In this document: positions 43,193 through 51,896 of the stretch, piece after piece | Numbering within the stretch: the stretch's first letter is position 1 | Layout of the letters: each line of letters begins with the position of its first letter | IMG/VR virus record: IMGVR_UViG_3300044630_001132 | Location: 1-56,081 of that record | Length of the DNA: 56,081 bases | Strand: one strand, 5' to 3' | Source: a virus | Program-made: the position numbers and the translations under genes | The notes under the pieces: generated by a model | The model's input: only the letters and a program-made list of their open reading frames with translations | What the model was told of the DNA's origin: nothing | Database searches by the model: none

Positions 43193-44217
43193 TATCCAAT
43201 ACCCCCTGGAGAATAAACAATTTGAGTTCTAATAACAACTATACCAGTTGCACCGTTACCGCCTCTAATACCGTTACTATGACCTCCACCGCCACCGCCA
43301 CCACCACTATTTGGAGCAGCATTTGCGTGATTACTAACCCAAGATGACTGTTGTAGTCCTAATCCTCCACCACCAAGTCCACCAGAACCACTATAGTAAG
43401 AATGATTCCAACCACCCCCACCACCTGCAAACCAACGTGTATATCCTAAAATTGTATTTGATAAACCAGTGCCACCTGGTCCACCATTTTCATTACCAGT
43501 TCTTTGTACGCCTACAGATCCAGCACCACCTCCGCCACCACCAGGGTATGCTGGGCTAGAATGCCACCCACCACCACCGTGATTTCCTTGACCAGTTACT
43601 GCATAACCAGGAGTTCCTCTTTGACTATTTGATCTCCAAGTAAAATTATCACCGTTACCACCAGAATGTCCAATTGCTCCTCCGCCACCAGAACCTCCAG
43701 GAGCACCAGAACCAACGTTACTATGAGTTCCTCCACCTCCACCACCTATTGCCACTATGTCGTCAATAACTGAGTTAGCACCATTAGCACCCATTACGTT
43801 GGAATTACTTGATATAGCACCAATACCACCTTCACCAACTGTAATAGAAATTGATGATTTATTAAAAACTTTAGTTGTTAAACGATAACCACCTGCTCCA
43901 CCACCGCCACCATGTTGTCCACCACCACCGCCACCACCTGCAACACATAAAACATCAAAAGTGTTTTTTTCAAATGGTGTTATTGTTGTTGTAGTAGTTC
44001 CAGCAGTATTAAATTCTTTACATGCATAAAATGCATTTGATTGAAAATATATTTCCCATCCAAGTGATTCTAAATAATTTAAATAACTTATACCATTATA
44101 TGTTTTTGTTCTAGTAAAATCATTTTGCATTGCATAAGAGAAATATCTATATACCCCGCTAGTATTTCCATTTTTTAATAATGCAGTAACGTCATCAGAA
44201 GTATAAATCTCTGGCAA
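43192..44217 (-). CDS. Glycine-rich tail adhesin, second of a tandem triplet
   Basis: The 341-residue protein begins MPEIYTSDDVTALLKNGNTS and shares the N-terminal domain of its neighbours (YLNYLESLGWEIYFQSNAFY, ACKEFNTAG). A beta module with TFDVLCVAGGGGGGGQHGGG leads into polyglycine tracts. Loops contain Trp, Ser and Tyr residues at positions where neighbours differ. It ends GGNGATGIVVIRTQI and abuts the gene at 44218. Confidence 0.8.
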   Translation of the reverse strand: MPEIYTSDDVTALLKNGNTSGVYRYFSYAMQNDFTRTKTYNGISYLNYLESLGWEIYFQSNAFYACKEFNTAGTTTTTITPFEKNTFDVLCVAGGGGGGGQHGGGGGAGGYRLTTKVFNKSSISITVGEGGIGAISSNSNVMGANGANSVIDDIVAIGGGGGGTHSNVGSGAPGGSGGGGAIGHSGGNGDNFTWRSNSQRGTPGYAVTGQGNHGGGGWHSSPAYPGGGGGGAGSVGVQRTGNENGGPGGTGLSNTILGYTRWFAGGGGGWNHSYYSGSGGLGGGGLGLQQSSWVSNHANAAPNSGGGGGGGGHSNGIRGGNGATGIVVIRTQIVYSPGGIG

Positions 44218-45246
44218 TTAAATCGACCCCGCTGGGAAAGATAGTGGGAATCTTACTATTACTACTCCAGATCCGCCATTTCCACCAATGAAGGATGTTG
44301 TCCAACTGCCACCGCCACCGCCGCCAGTATTTGCTATGCCATCAGTTGCTTTGTACATGTTTGTTCCACCAAAACCTCCACCACCATTTCCACCTACTCC
44401 ACCAGGGTTTGATTCACCACTTCCACCACCGCCACCACCAGCGTAAAATTTAGTTACTCCAGTTATTGTGTTTGATAATCCTGAACCACCAGCACCACCT
44501 CTATTACCAGTTCCAGTTCCGCCATCAGCACCAGCAGCACTGGCACCACCACCGCCACCACCTACGTGATTTGATCCATAGTATCCACGACCACCATTAT
44601 TGCCTTGCCCAGAAGTTCCTGTACCACCAATACTAAAATTACCATTACTTGGACCAAGGGATCCTCCACCACCAGATCCTCCAGCAGCACCATTTCTTGT
44701 TGGGTCTCCACTCCAAGCACCACCTGCACCTCCACCTATTGATGTTATTGAACTAAATACAGAGTTTTGACCATTGCTACCTCTAACATCTGTTGCTTGA
44801 ACACTTGTACCACCATTACCCACTGTAACCGTTACGTTACCATTTACTGCAAAATTTGTTTCTAATCTATATCCTCCTGCACCTCCACCACCACCGTGAT
44901 GTCCAGCACCTGAACCTCCACCTGCAACAACAAGTACGTCAGCATTTGTTCCGTTAAATGGACCAGCATTCCATGTTGTTGTACCACTTATAAATTCTTT
45001 GTAAGCATAATAATTTCCATTTGTATCTCTATATGTTGTATAACCATTTGAAGAAATATAATCTAAATAAGCAGTACCAGATAAAATATTTGCTTTTGAT
45101 TTACCCTGGCTAATTGCCCATGCAACATATGAAAATGTTGCGGGTGATGAATTAATTGGAATAATATTTGCTAATTCAGAATATGAAAATAAAGTTTGAC
45201 CTACCGAACTACTTCCTGTAGTTCCTCTTATACTATTAACAGCCAT
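44218..45246 (-). CDS. Glycine-rich tail adhesin, first of a tandem triplet
   Basis: The 342-residue protein starts AVNSIRGTTGSSSVGQTLFS, so it joins a MAVxSIRG-type leader (also in 26049 as MAVTSVRN) to the triplet N-domain (YLDYISSNGYTTYRDTNGNY). The beta module ADVLVVAGGGSGAGHHGGGG begins the glycine-rich part, which ends GGSGVVIVRFPLS. It follows the 189-residue beta protein with a one-base overlap, keeping the order stalk, beta protein, adhesin. Confidence 0.8.
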   Translation of the reverse strand: MAVNSIRGTTGSSSVGQTLFSYSELANIIPINSSPATFSYVAWAISQGKSKANILSGTAYLDYISSNGYTTYRDTNGNYYAYKEFISGTTTWNAGPFNGTNADVLVVAGGGSGAGHHGGGGGAGGYRLETNFAVNGNVTVTVGNGGTSVQATDVRGSNGQNSVFSSITSIGGGAGGAWSGDPTRNGAAGGSGGGGSLGPSNGNFSIGGTGTSGQGNNGGRGYYGSNHVGGGGGGASAAGADGGTGTGNRGGAGGSGLSNTITGVTKFYAGGGGGGSGESNPGGVGGNGGGGFGGTNMYKATDGIANTGGGGGGSWTTSFIGGNGGSGVVIVRFPLSFPAGSI

Positions 45247-45815
45247 TAGACTATTTCTCCCCCAAATAAAGATATAGCGATATTTGGAGAACCAAACGCT
45301 ACTATTTTATCTCCAGATGTAATTGTTAATCCTAAAGTTAATGAAATTTGATCTCTTGCAAGTATTCCTGGGCCCCATGCTATAAAATGTTTTTTACTTA
45401 AAGTTTCTCCAGTTTTTACTGCTGCTAAAAAGAAAGTTCCATCTATATCTGAGCAATTTGTTACTGTTATTGTAGATATTAAAGTTTGAGTACTTGGTGA
45501 TGCTGGGCATGTATAAACTATTGTCTCTGGAACATATGAAACACTTGCTCCTACTGTTGCTGCAGTTACAACATTGCTTGCTGATACAGGGTATGTAAAA
45601 CTTGTATTGTTTGGTACTGTGGAAACATTTTGAGTTCCATTAAATACTGCATCTATTCCAGTTACGGTTACGGAATTACCTTCTAAAATATTGTGGGCTG
45701 AGGCAGTTGTTAAGGTTACAAGGTTACTGGTAAGGTTTCTAAATGAAATGGATCTTACTTCTGGTGTTAAAAGTGTTTGACCTAAAATCTTTAAGGTTTT
45801 TACTTGTTGTGCCAT
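45246..45815 (-). CDS. Fibre protein: beta module plus 110-residue family domain
   Basis: This 189-residue protein is a fusion. Residues about 25-95 form the module LVTLTTASAHNILEGNSVTV with VFNGTQNVSTVPNNTSFTYP, which is also at the N-terminus of the gene at 27110. Residues about 98-189 form the domain of the genes at 26780 and 34753 (TLISTITVTNCSDIDGTFFL, KKHFIAWGPGI, AISLFGGEIV). It thus shows that the modules are exchangeable. It comes before the adhesin triplet. Confidence 0.75.
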   Translation of the reverse strand: MAQQVKTLKILGQTLLTPEVRSISFRNLTSNLVTLTTASAHNILEGNSVTVTGIDAVFNGTQNVSTVPNNTSFTYPVSASNVVTAATVGASVSYVPETIVYTCPASPSTQTLISTITVTNCSDIDGTFFLAAVKTGETLSKKHFIAWGPGILARDQISLTLGLTITSGDKIVAFGSPNIAISLFGGEIV

Positions 45816-46511
45816 TTATACTCCCATAAGCAGTAGCGTATCAAATATATCTCCGCCGCCGCCAGCACCTGACATTTCAATCCAGGTACTTCCATTATAC
45901 ACTTTCAATATCGGTGCTTCTGCTTCTGTTGTGTCGATCCAAAGTTGTCCAGTTGCAATTTGATATGCAGGGGATGAAGAGTTGTAGGTAATATTTGGTT
46001 CATAGGTAGCAGATGCTGCTGTAACTGTTAGGTATGTTGCTGAAGCATTGGCGGTAGAAAGAACATTCATTATATTTTGATTAGTAAACTGAGTAGAAGA
46101 TGAGTTATATACCAATAATTCATTATTTAAAGGGGTAGCAATGGTAGTATCTGTAAGGCTGTTTAAATTTGTAATGGTAGAAGATATTGTGATAGTATTT
46201 GTAGCACTAGCAGCATTTACGGTTATGCTTGTTCCAGCCTGTATGTTAAAACTATCAAAGTCAGAGTCTGACAGTATTGTTTCGGTAGTAGGTGTTGTTG
46301 TTATAAACCCAAATCCATTAGGGTTTACTATTCCAGTACCTAAATAGTCATTACTATCTACCCAAACTGTTCCAACATCTAAATTATTTACATCTGGCTG
46401 AGTTGGTTGATATAAAACTGCATCGTTTCTTGTTTGAGTAATAGGAACCCAATTAGTTCCATTCCAAACATATGCTGGTCTAGTAGTATCTAGTATTTGT
46501 GCTGATGACAT
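45816..46511 (-). CDS. Tail fibre stalk/adaptor protein
   Basis: The 231-residue protein starts with the module RPAYVWNGTNWVPITQTRND and DVGTVWVDSND, then a repetitive beta segment (TSITVNAASATNTITISSTI) and ASxTYL units. The C-terminus is GQLWIDTTEAEAPILKVYNG, WIEMSGAGGGGDIFDTLLLM, the ending shared with the gene at 27110. It heads the cassette of adhesins 45246-42191. There is no obvious promoter of its own. Confidence 0.8.
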   Translation of the reverse strand: MSSAQILDTTRPAYVWNGTNWVPITQTRNDAVLYQPTQPDVNNLDVGTVWVDSNDYLGTGIVNPNGFGFITTTPTTETILSDSDFDSFNIQAGTSITVNAASATNTITISSTITNLNSLTDTTIATPLNNELLVYNSSSTQFTNQNIMNVLSTANASATYLTVTAASATYEPNITYNSSSPAYQIATGQLWIDTTEAEAPILKVYNGSTWIEMSGAGGGGDIFDTLLLMGV

Positions 46512-46528
46512 AGTATAATCATAACCCC

Positions 46529-49279
46529 TTAGTATCTAACCCTAATAACACCTTGTGCTCCGCCACCACTTGAGTGACATCCACCACCACCGTAGAATTG
46601 AGATGCACACTGTCCACCAAATGTTGTTGGTGATCCAAATTCAGAATTTGAGTATTGAGTTCCTCCACCTGCTGAGCCAAATGAACATCCTCCAGAACCA
46701 CCATTGAAAATTACTGTTGCACCAACCATTGAAGATGTTCCAGCAAAACCACTATTACAGTTACCATTAAATTCAGATACTCCTCCACCACCATTTCCTG
46801 CTGTTCCACCAAATCCAGTTGTTACCCCACCAGAACATCCAGATAAGTTATTACATCCAGCACCTGAACCAGCACCACCAACGTTTAATGAATAAGTTTG
46901 TCCAGCAGTTACTGCAACGAGTGGATTGTAAACAATACCTCCACCTCCACCGTTACCACCAGGACCGTTTCCTCTAGAAGCACCAGCACCACCACCACCA
47001 CCTACTAGAAGGACTTTAACAAATGTTAACTGAGTAGGTGCTGTAAACGTATTGCTTCCTACTGAAGTATATGTTGTTATTACTGGTGCTTTTAATAAAA
47101 TACTAAATGATCTTGTTGTTGAATTTGTTCCATCGCTTGCTGTTAATCCAAATGTATATGTTGTATCATTTACAACTGGAGATGCTAGTCCAGATATGAC
47201 TCCAGTAGAAGCACTTAGTATCATACCTGGTGGCAAATCTCCACTAGAAATAGAATATTCTAAGTTTTGCAAGTCTGCGTCACTAGCACTAACATTAAAT
47301 GTCTTTATTCCTCTTTCAATATCATAAAGCATTCCAAGTGATCCTGATGGTGTAATCCATGAAGGTGTTGATCCTGCATCTAATGCTCCAGCAAGTATTC
47401 CAAAATTACCAGTTGGATTTGTTACTCTAATACTATATGGCTCAAATGCCTGTGCTAATGATGGTGTGCTTGCTTTTAACAATGTTGCAGAAACTCTTTG
47501 AACAACTGTTGCATTGTATGGAGTTCCATTTGTTCCTATAAATTGCACTGTAGCACCAGACACAAAGTTGGCTCCAGATATATCTATTACCGTTCCAGGT
47601 GCAGTTGAACTAACTGGAAGAATAGATGTTACTGTTGGTGTAGGAACGTATGATTCATACTTCCATTCATTTCCATCCCAAATATTTAAAATTGCAGCAG
47701 TTCCAGTATTATCTATCCACATTTCTCCTAACTGTGTTGGTGTAGGTGATGCTGATTGATATGGAATAAGTTTTTGATACATTGCACTAGCCTCAGCCTT
47801 ACTTAAATATGCTGATAAATCAACATTTACATTTGATAATTCTGCTTTTGTAGCATAATTTGTTGATGCTGATTGTATAGATAGTTTTGTATCTATTAAT
47901 GATGTAAGATTTGACGAAGCACTATTAATTTCTGATTGTGAGTAAGCACTTGCTGAATTTAAAGCATAAGCACTTGCTGAGTTAGTATAAAGTTTTGTTG
48001 CATATGATGAAAGATCCAATGTTGATTCGGCATTACTGGTAGTAATAATTTTAGAATTACCAATTTTTATATCTCCTTGTAAATCAGCAGTTAGTTTAAT
48101 ATTTTCATTAGGACTTGATGGATTTTGTATATAAAGAGATGAGGCACCAAGATATAGGTCTTTTACTCTAAAAGCACTTGATCCAACAGAATAAACATTA
48201 TCTGCATCTGGTAATAGATTTCCATTATCATCTTCTAACCAGTATGTAAGTTGATTTACAAAAGGAGCAGAACTTCCACTATACCCCACAGAAGCGTTAC
48301 TATCTACCCATATATCACCAATGGAAAGTTGACTTGTATCTGGTTGTTCTGTTGAATAAATAACAGAAGCACCATCACCACCTCCACCACCTCCAGCAGT
48401 TCCTGTTAATATAATTTGATTACTTGCTGAGTTGTATGTAGCAGTAATATTTGTATGATTACCATGTACTAAAGCAGTTGATGAGGTAGTTAAAGATCTT
48501 TCATTTGTAAAGTATAATCTACTACCCTCTTCAATATCAGATGTAGTTAAAGCATTTATTTGAGATAATGCATTTGCACTAGCAGCATTAAATGCTGAAA
48601 CTGATGCAGAATTTAAATATCCTTGTATTGGTTCATTTATCCATATTGATGAAGATGAATTCCAAGTAATAATATCTTTATTTTGTACTCCATTTATTCT
48701 TACATCGTGTAATTCTTTTAGTTCAAATCCGTTTTGTATTTTTACAAAAATTTCACCATTATTAGCATTACTTCTTGATAATATTCCAAGATATACTAAA
48801 TGATTTGGTGCTTGTGGTTTATTTGTTAATCCATATACCACTGTGCCAGAGGCACTTCCTAGCCATATTGGATCTCCATTTTGTCCAGCAATTGTATTTA
48901 ATCCATCTAATATACCTTCTAAAACTATATATCCATGTTGATTTGCATTAAGTGCAGTTTGCGTAAAACCTATAGTTTTGCTTGAAGTTGATTCAGAAAT
49001 ATTACTTGATGGTCCAATAATTATGTTTGTTCCATCTGATCCAGTTACATATACTGGAACTCCTTTAGCAAGTGCTACTGGTCCATTTTTAACATATGCG
49101 GTTATTCTAGATGCATCTGCAGGACCTTCGTTTATACCAGTTAATGTATGCCAACTTCCGTTATAATATATTTTTATAACATCATTGGTAGTATTAAAAT
49201 ATAACTCACCCTCTGAGCCACTTAGTGGATCAGTTGGTAAATTTACTAATCTTAACCCTGTTAAAAAATTTCTTGCCAT
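46529..49279 (-). CDS. Large tail fibre with IPT/TIG, Ig-like and glycine-rich domains
   Basis: The 916-residue protein begins ARNFLTGLRLVNLPTDPLSG, similar to the gene at 49336 (GELYFNTTNDVIKIYYNGSW against GQVYFNTSNQKLKFYNGSA). A long stalk follows, with ASAYALNSASAYSQ repeats near residues 430-480. An IPT/TIG-like domain lies at about 545-625 (SILPVSSTAPGTVIDISGAN). A putative Ig domain lies at about 635-730 (LEYSISSGDLPPGMILSAST). The C-terminal 170 residues form a glycine-rich domain ending GGGAQGVIRVRY. It thus combines stalk and adhesin in one chain, unlike the split cassettes. Confidence 0.85.
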   Translation of the reverse strand: MARNFLTGLRLVNLPTDPLSGSEGELYFNTTNDVIKIYYNGSWHTLTGINEGPADASRITAYVKNGPVALAKGVPVYVTGSDGTNIIIGPSSNISESTSSKTIGFTQTALNANQHGYIVLEGILDGLNTIAGQNGDPIWLGSASGTVVYGLTNKPQAPNHLVYLGILSRSNANNGEIFVKIQNGFELKELHDVRINGVQNKDIITWNSSSSIWINEPIQGYLNSASVSAFNAASANALSQINALTTSDIEEGSRLYFTNERSLTTSSTALVHGNHTNITATYNSASNQIILTGTAGGGGGGDGASVIYSTEQPDTSQLSIGDIWVDSNASVGYSGSSAPFVNQLTYWLEDDNGNLLPDADNVYSVGSSAFRVKDLYLGASSLYIQNPSSPNENIKLTADLQGDIKIGNSKIITTSNAESTLDLSSYATKLYTNSASAYALNSASAYSQSEINSASSNLTSLIDTKLSIQSASTNYATKAELSNVNVDLSAYLSKAEASAMYQKLIPYQSASPTPTQLGEMWIDNTGTAAILNIWDGNEWKYESYVPTPTVTSILPVSSTAPGTVIDISGANFVSGATVQFIGTNGTPYNATVVQRVSATLLKASTPSLAQAFEPYSIRVTNPTGNFGILAGALDAGSTPSWITPSGSLGMLYDIERGIKTFNVSASDADLQNLEYSISSGDLPPGMILSASTGVISGLASPVVNDTTYTFGLTASDGTNSTTRSFSILLKAPVITTYTSVGSNTFTAPTQLTFVKVLLVGGGGGAGASRGNGPGGNGGGGGIVYNPLVAVTAGQTYSLNVGGAGSGAGCNNLSGCSGGVTTGFGGTAGNGGGGVSEFNGNCNSGFAGTSSMVGATVIFNGGSGGCSFGSAGGGTQYSNSEFGSPTTFGGQCASQFYGGGGCHSSGGGAQGVIRVRY

Positions 49280-49294
49280 ATCAATCCTTAATTA

Positions 49295-49322
49295 GAGAGG
49301 GTAGGTATTTCACTACCCCCTC
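49295..49322 (-). terminator. Intergenic hairpin after the 472-residue fibre gene
   Basis: A ten-base stem (49295-49304 with 49313-49322, one G-T pair) with an eight-base loop follows the stop at 49336. The minus-strand flank is TAATTAAG, not a T-run, so termination may be weak; it may instead be a processing or stability element. Confidence 0.45.
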
Positions 49323-49335
49323 AATATATTTTATA

Positions 49336-50754
49336 CTATCCAACAATAACTACGCGGTATGCGTTGTTTGTTGGTGCTGTTGCAAATGATACAGTTACTG
49401 TATTTGCGTCTGTTCTAACTACATCAGTTTCTACTGTGTCGAAAGTTGAGTTATCATAAACATTAACAACAACATCTCTGCTGTTTAGATTATGAGTAAT
49501 TGCAAATGAAGTACTTGATCCATTTCCAACGTTAGCAGATGCTTTCTTTGTAAAACCATCTGTTACTAATGCTGTTTCTAATGTACTTTTATCTACTGCT
49601 AATCCACTTGCTGTTGACAAGTAAGAGTTGGATGCTGCAAGAATTACAGAAGCACTAAGTGTTCCTGCACCTTCTGCATTATCAGTATATGTAAAGTCAA
49701 TAGTTCCAGAATCTGTTGCCATTGTTCCAACAACATCTTCTACTGACTCTTGAAAATCAGTAATAGCAGATGCACTATGTGTATGACCTTCTAGTGATAC
49801 AGCAGTACTTGTTGTACCGTTGTTTGCAGTCCACTTGTCTTCTGATTCATCCCAAAAGAATGAAGCATTAGTACTGTCTCCACGCTCTACTTCAATACCA
49901 CCATCTGCAACAGGAGTTCCTGTAGCATTACTGTTAATAAGAATAATATTATCTTCTACAGTTAATGTTGCTGTATTTAAGTATGTTGTGCTACCTGATA
50001 CTGTTAAGTTTCCGTCTACAACTAAATCACCAGCGACTGTTACGTTATCTGGTAAACCAATTTGTACAGCACCTGCTGATGCAGATACAGTAATTTCATT
50101 GTTTGTTCCAGTAAGACTTGTTACGCCAGTGTTAGTAATTGTTAAAGCGGCACCTTCGCCACTTCCGCTAATATCAATACCAGTTCCTGCTGTTGCAGAA
50201 GCAACATAGTCACCTGTTGTATCAGTTCCTAGTGCTACAGAGTTTGGTTGAACTGTTGCATTAATTGTGATGTCTTGATCACCTTTGAAACTAGCACTAC
50301 CACTTAAATCTCCACCTAGGGAGATTATTCTTGCTGTTTCTAATGCGGAAGCAGTTGCTGCGTTTCCTGTAGTATTAGCATTAATTGTTGATGGTAAACT
50401 TAGTGTCACAGAACCTGTTGATGCAGATACATCAATTTCGTTTGCAGTGCCAACAAGGGCTGTTACACCAGTGTTAGTAATAACTAAACTACTTGTTTCG
50501 TCATTATAATTTACATCTATACCAGTTCCTGCATCAATTAAAGACGCAATCAAATCTTCAATTTCTTCGTTAGAAGCACCTACGAATTGCCATGCTGAAG
50601 CAGAGCCATTGTAGAATTTTAATTTTTGATTTGAGGTATTAAAGTAAACTTGACCTGCTTTTCCAGTTTCTGGATCTGTTCCAAGATTTTGAATAACACC
50701 ATTCAGTAATTGATTGGTATTAAGATCTAAGTTTGTTAAAAATTTTCTACTCAT
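49336..50754 (-). CDS. Tail fibre protein
   Basis: The 472-residue protein has the N-terminus SRKFLTNLDLNTNQLLNGVI shared with the gene at 46529. Residues about 100-240 are repeated beta units (GTGIDVNYNDETSSLVITNT, then GTGIDISGSGEGAALTITNT). A cyanophage-like stalk unit follows (VAGDLVVDGNLTVSGSTTYL). The last 75 residues (SFAITHNLNSRDVVVNVYDN to AYRVVIVG) form a beta domain common at fibre ends. AGGTG lies before ATG 50754. It is one of the proximal fibre genes and probably the main long fibre or its base. Confidence 0.85.
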   Translation of the reverse strand: MSRKFLTNLDLNTNQLLNGVIQNLGTDPETGKAGQVYFNTSNQKLKFYNGSASAWQFVGASNEEIEDLIASLIDAGTGIDVNYNDETSSLVITNTGVTALVGTANEIDVSASTGSVTLSLPSTINANTTGNAATASALETARIISLGGDLSGSASFKGDQDITINATVQPNSVALGTDTTGDYVASATAGTGIDISGSGEGAALTITNTGVTSLTGTNNEITVSASAGAVQIGLPDNVTVAGDLVVDGNLTVSGSTTYLNTATLTVEDNIILINSNATGTPVADGGIEVERGDSTNASFFWDESEDKWTANNGTTSTAVSLEGHTHSASAITDFQESVEDVVGTMATDSGTIDFTYTDNAEGAGTLSASVILAASNSYLSTASGLAVDKSTLETALVTDGFTKKASANVGNGSSTSFAITHNLNSRDVVVNVYDNSTFDTVETDVVRTDANTVTVSFATAPTNNAYRVVIVG

Positions 50755-50773
50755 TTATTTCACCTGCCCTTTT

Positions 50774-51118
50774 TTATGAAAAATATGCCTTTCCTGAAAA
50801 TGCTCCAGCAAAGGTTAGTACTATAGTATTTTCATTAGGATAGTTATATGACCCCTCAATAACTGTTCCTGCTGAATCTACTACTGTTACATTAGGTATA
50901 AACCCTAATCCGTGATTGACAGTCCATACTGTTGCTGCTGTTGTTTGTGTATGAACATATCCTAACTCGCCATAGTCAACTGTTCCTGCTGGACCTTGTG
51001 GACCAGAGGTTCCAAGACTTATTACAACTGTTTGTTCGTTTACTGATACGTCTACATTTTGTTCTGCAGATATAACTGTTACTGGACTTTCAACAACTGA
51101 TACAGTTACTTCTGCCAT
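50774..51118 (-). CDS. Short fibre protein with collagen-like turn
   Basis: The 114-residue protein has a Val-rich strand region (TVSVVESPVTVISAEQNVDV), the collagen-like GTSGPQGPAG near residue 40, and a C-terminal beta domain (ATVWTVNHGLGFIPNVTVVD then NTIVLTFAGAFSGKAYFS). That last domain is common in phage fibre proteins and resembles the C-terminal domain of the gene at 49336. It overlaps the BppU-like gene by one base. Confidence 0.8.
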   Translation of the reverse strand: MAEVTVSVVESPVTVISAEQNVDVSVNEQTVVISLGTSGPQGPAGTVDYGELGYVHTQTTAATVWTVNHGLGFIPNVTVVDSAGTVIEGSYNYPNENTIVLTFAGAFSGKAYFS

Positions 51119-51462
51119 TAACGAGTCACCTCTGGGGTAACATTAAATCTGCCTTCGATTAAACGATCTGTAATACCACTTACCGATTCTACTTCAAGAT
51201 CGTAAACGTGGTCCCCAGTGATGAAATTTGTTGTTGTTGAATCTGGTATAAGAATATCTATTGTTCCAGCACTTCCACCAAGGGTAATGCCACTTCCATT
51301 TGTTAAAAATACAATATAGTCAGTTGAATCGTGAGTTTCTCTTACTTGTAAACGTGCTGAATATCCAGTAAGATTTACTGGTGTTTCGTCAATTTTATAG
51401 GTCAATGTCCTACGGAATGTGCTTCCTTGTGGACAGACAAAGTTCAATTTCCCTGGGGTCAT
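51118..51462 (-). CDS. BppU-like baseplate/fibre docking protein
   Basis: The 114-residue all-beta protein follows the plan of the BppU N-terminal domain: LNFVCPQGSTFRRTLTYKID, PVNLTGYSARLQVRETHDST and DHVYDLEVESVSG. The gene at 32313 is a paralogue. It is the first gene of the fibre array and could anchor fibres to the baseplate. It has an extended -10 promoter and a leader whose 5' end folds into a hairpin that touches the AGGAG ribosome site. Confidence 0.75.
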   Translation of the reverse strand: MTPGKLNFVCPQGSTFRRTLTYKIDETPVNLTGYSARLQVRETHDSTDYIVFLTNGSGITLGGSAGTIDILIPDSTTTNFITGDHVYDLEVESVSGITDRLIEGRFNVTPEVTR

Positions 51463-51495
51463 AGGGTACTCCTAAAGGCTGTACGCCTTAGTTTT

Positions 51496-51504
51496 ATTAT
51501 ACCA
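51496..51504 (-). promoter_or_regulatory. Extended -10 promoter at the head of the fibre array
   Basis: TGG-TATAAT lies 34 bases before ATG 51462. Transcription should begin near 51489, at the foot of a small hairpin (51472-51491) that ends in the AGGAG site. Confidence 0.55.
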
Positions 51505-51507
51505 AAT

Positions 51508-51843
51508 CTATTTGTCTACTATTGAGATTACAATATCTTTAATTACTTCTAATTCTCCAGAAATTTGGGAAAGTTCATTTTTCATTTTGTTCTGATCTCT
51601 ACGAATGTAGTCAATTTTATCTGACATAGACGAGCCACCATTTGGAGTAACTTGTCTTTCTATTTTTTCTATTCTTTCTAGTAAGGTATTACCTTTATTG
51701 TCTTTTCCTAATAACCCTTCAAATCTTCTAGCCATAACATATCCAACACCTAGTGCTGCTACTATGATGGTTAACATTTGCCAGGTATCTGAAATCATAG
51801 CCATAAATGTTGGATTCATAATAATACAATTGTAACATTCCAT
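51508..51843 (-). CDS. Small membrane protein with coiled coil (holin-like)
   Basis: I use ATG 51843 because GGGAG lies ten bases before it; the longest frame begins with a TTG at 51852. The 111-residue protein has one membrane segment near residues 20-40 (WQMLTIIVAALGVGYVMARR) and then a charged region with a coiled coil (QNKMKNELSQISGELEVIKD). Small one-span proteins of this kind are often annotated as holin-like or as tail-associated membrane proteins in actinophages. It overlaps the divergent promoter of the gene at 51897. Its function is uncertain. Confidence 0.6.
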   Translation of the reverse strand: MECYNCIIMNPTFMAMISDTWQMLTIIVAALGVGYVMARRFEGLLGKDNKGNTLLERIEKIERQVTPNGGSSMSDKIDYIRRDQNKMKNELSQISGELEVIKDIVISIVDK

Positions 51844-51845
51844 TA

Positions 51846-51875
51846 TTGACAATCTCCCTATTTACCCACTATAAT
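51846..51875 (+). promoter_or_regulatory. Consensus promoter for the DUF7455-like gene
   Basis: Perfect TTGACA (51846-51851), an 18-base spacer and perfect TATAAT (51870-51875). It gives a leader of about 15 bases with GGGAG. Confidence 0.8.
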
Positions 51876-51896
51876 TAATACATAGGGAGTGGTAAA

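Larger units (their letters stand above)
24294..51462 (-). other. Tail-fibre array built of repeated cassettes
   Basis: This span of about 27 kb holds some 26 minus-strand fibre genes plus a holin-like gene and a plus-strand carbamoyltransferase. Related units recur: stalk/adaptor plus 110-residue beta protein plus glycine-rich adhesin (45816-42191, 35088-33875, 27110-26049), and a protein ending in SWIV plus an adhesin beginning MP (37880-36598, 31717-29997, 25712-24294). Start/stop overlaps show that each cassette is a translational unit. Confidence 0.8.
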
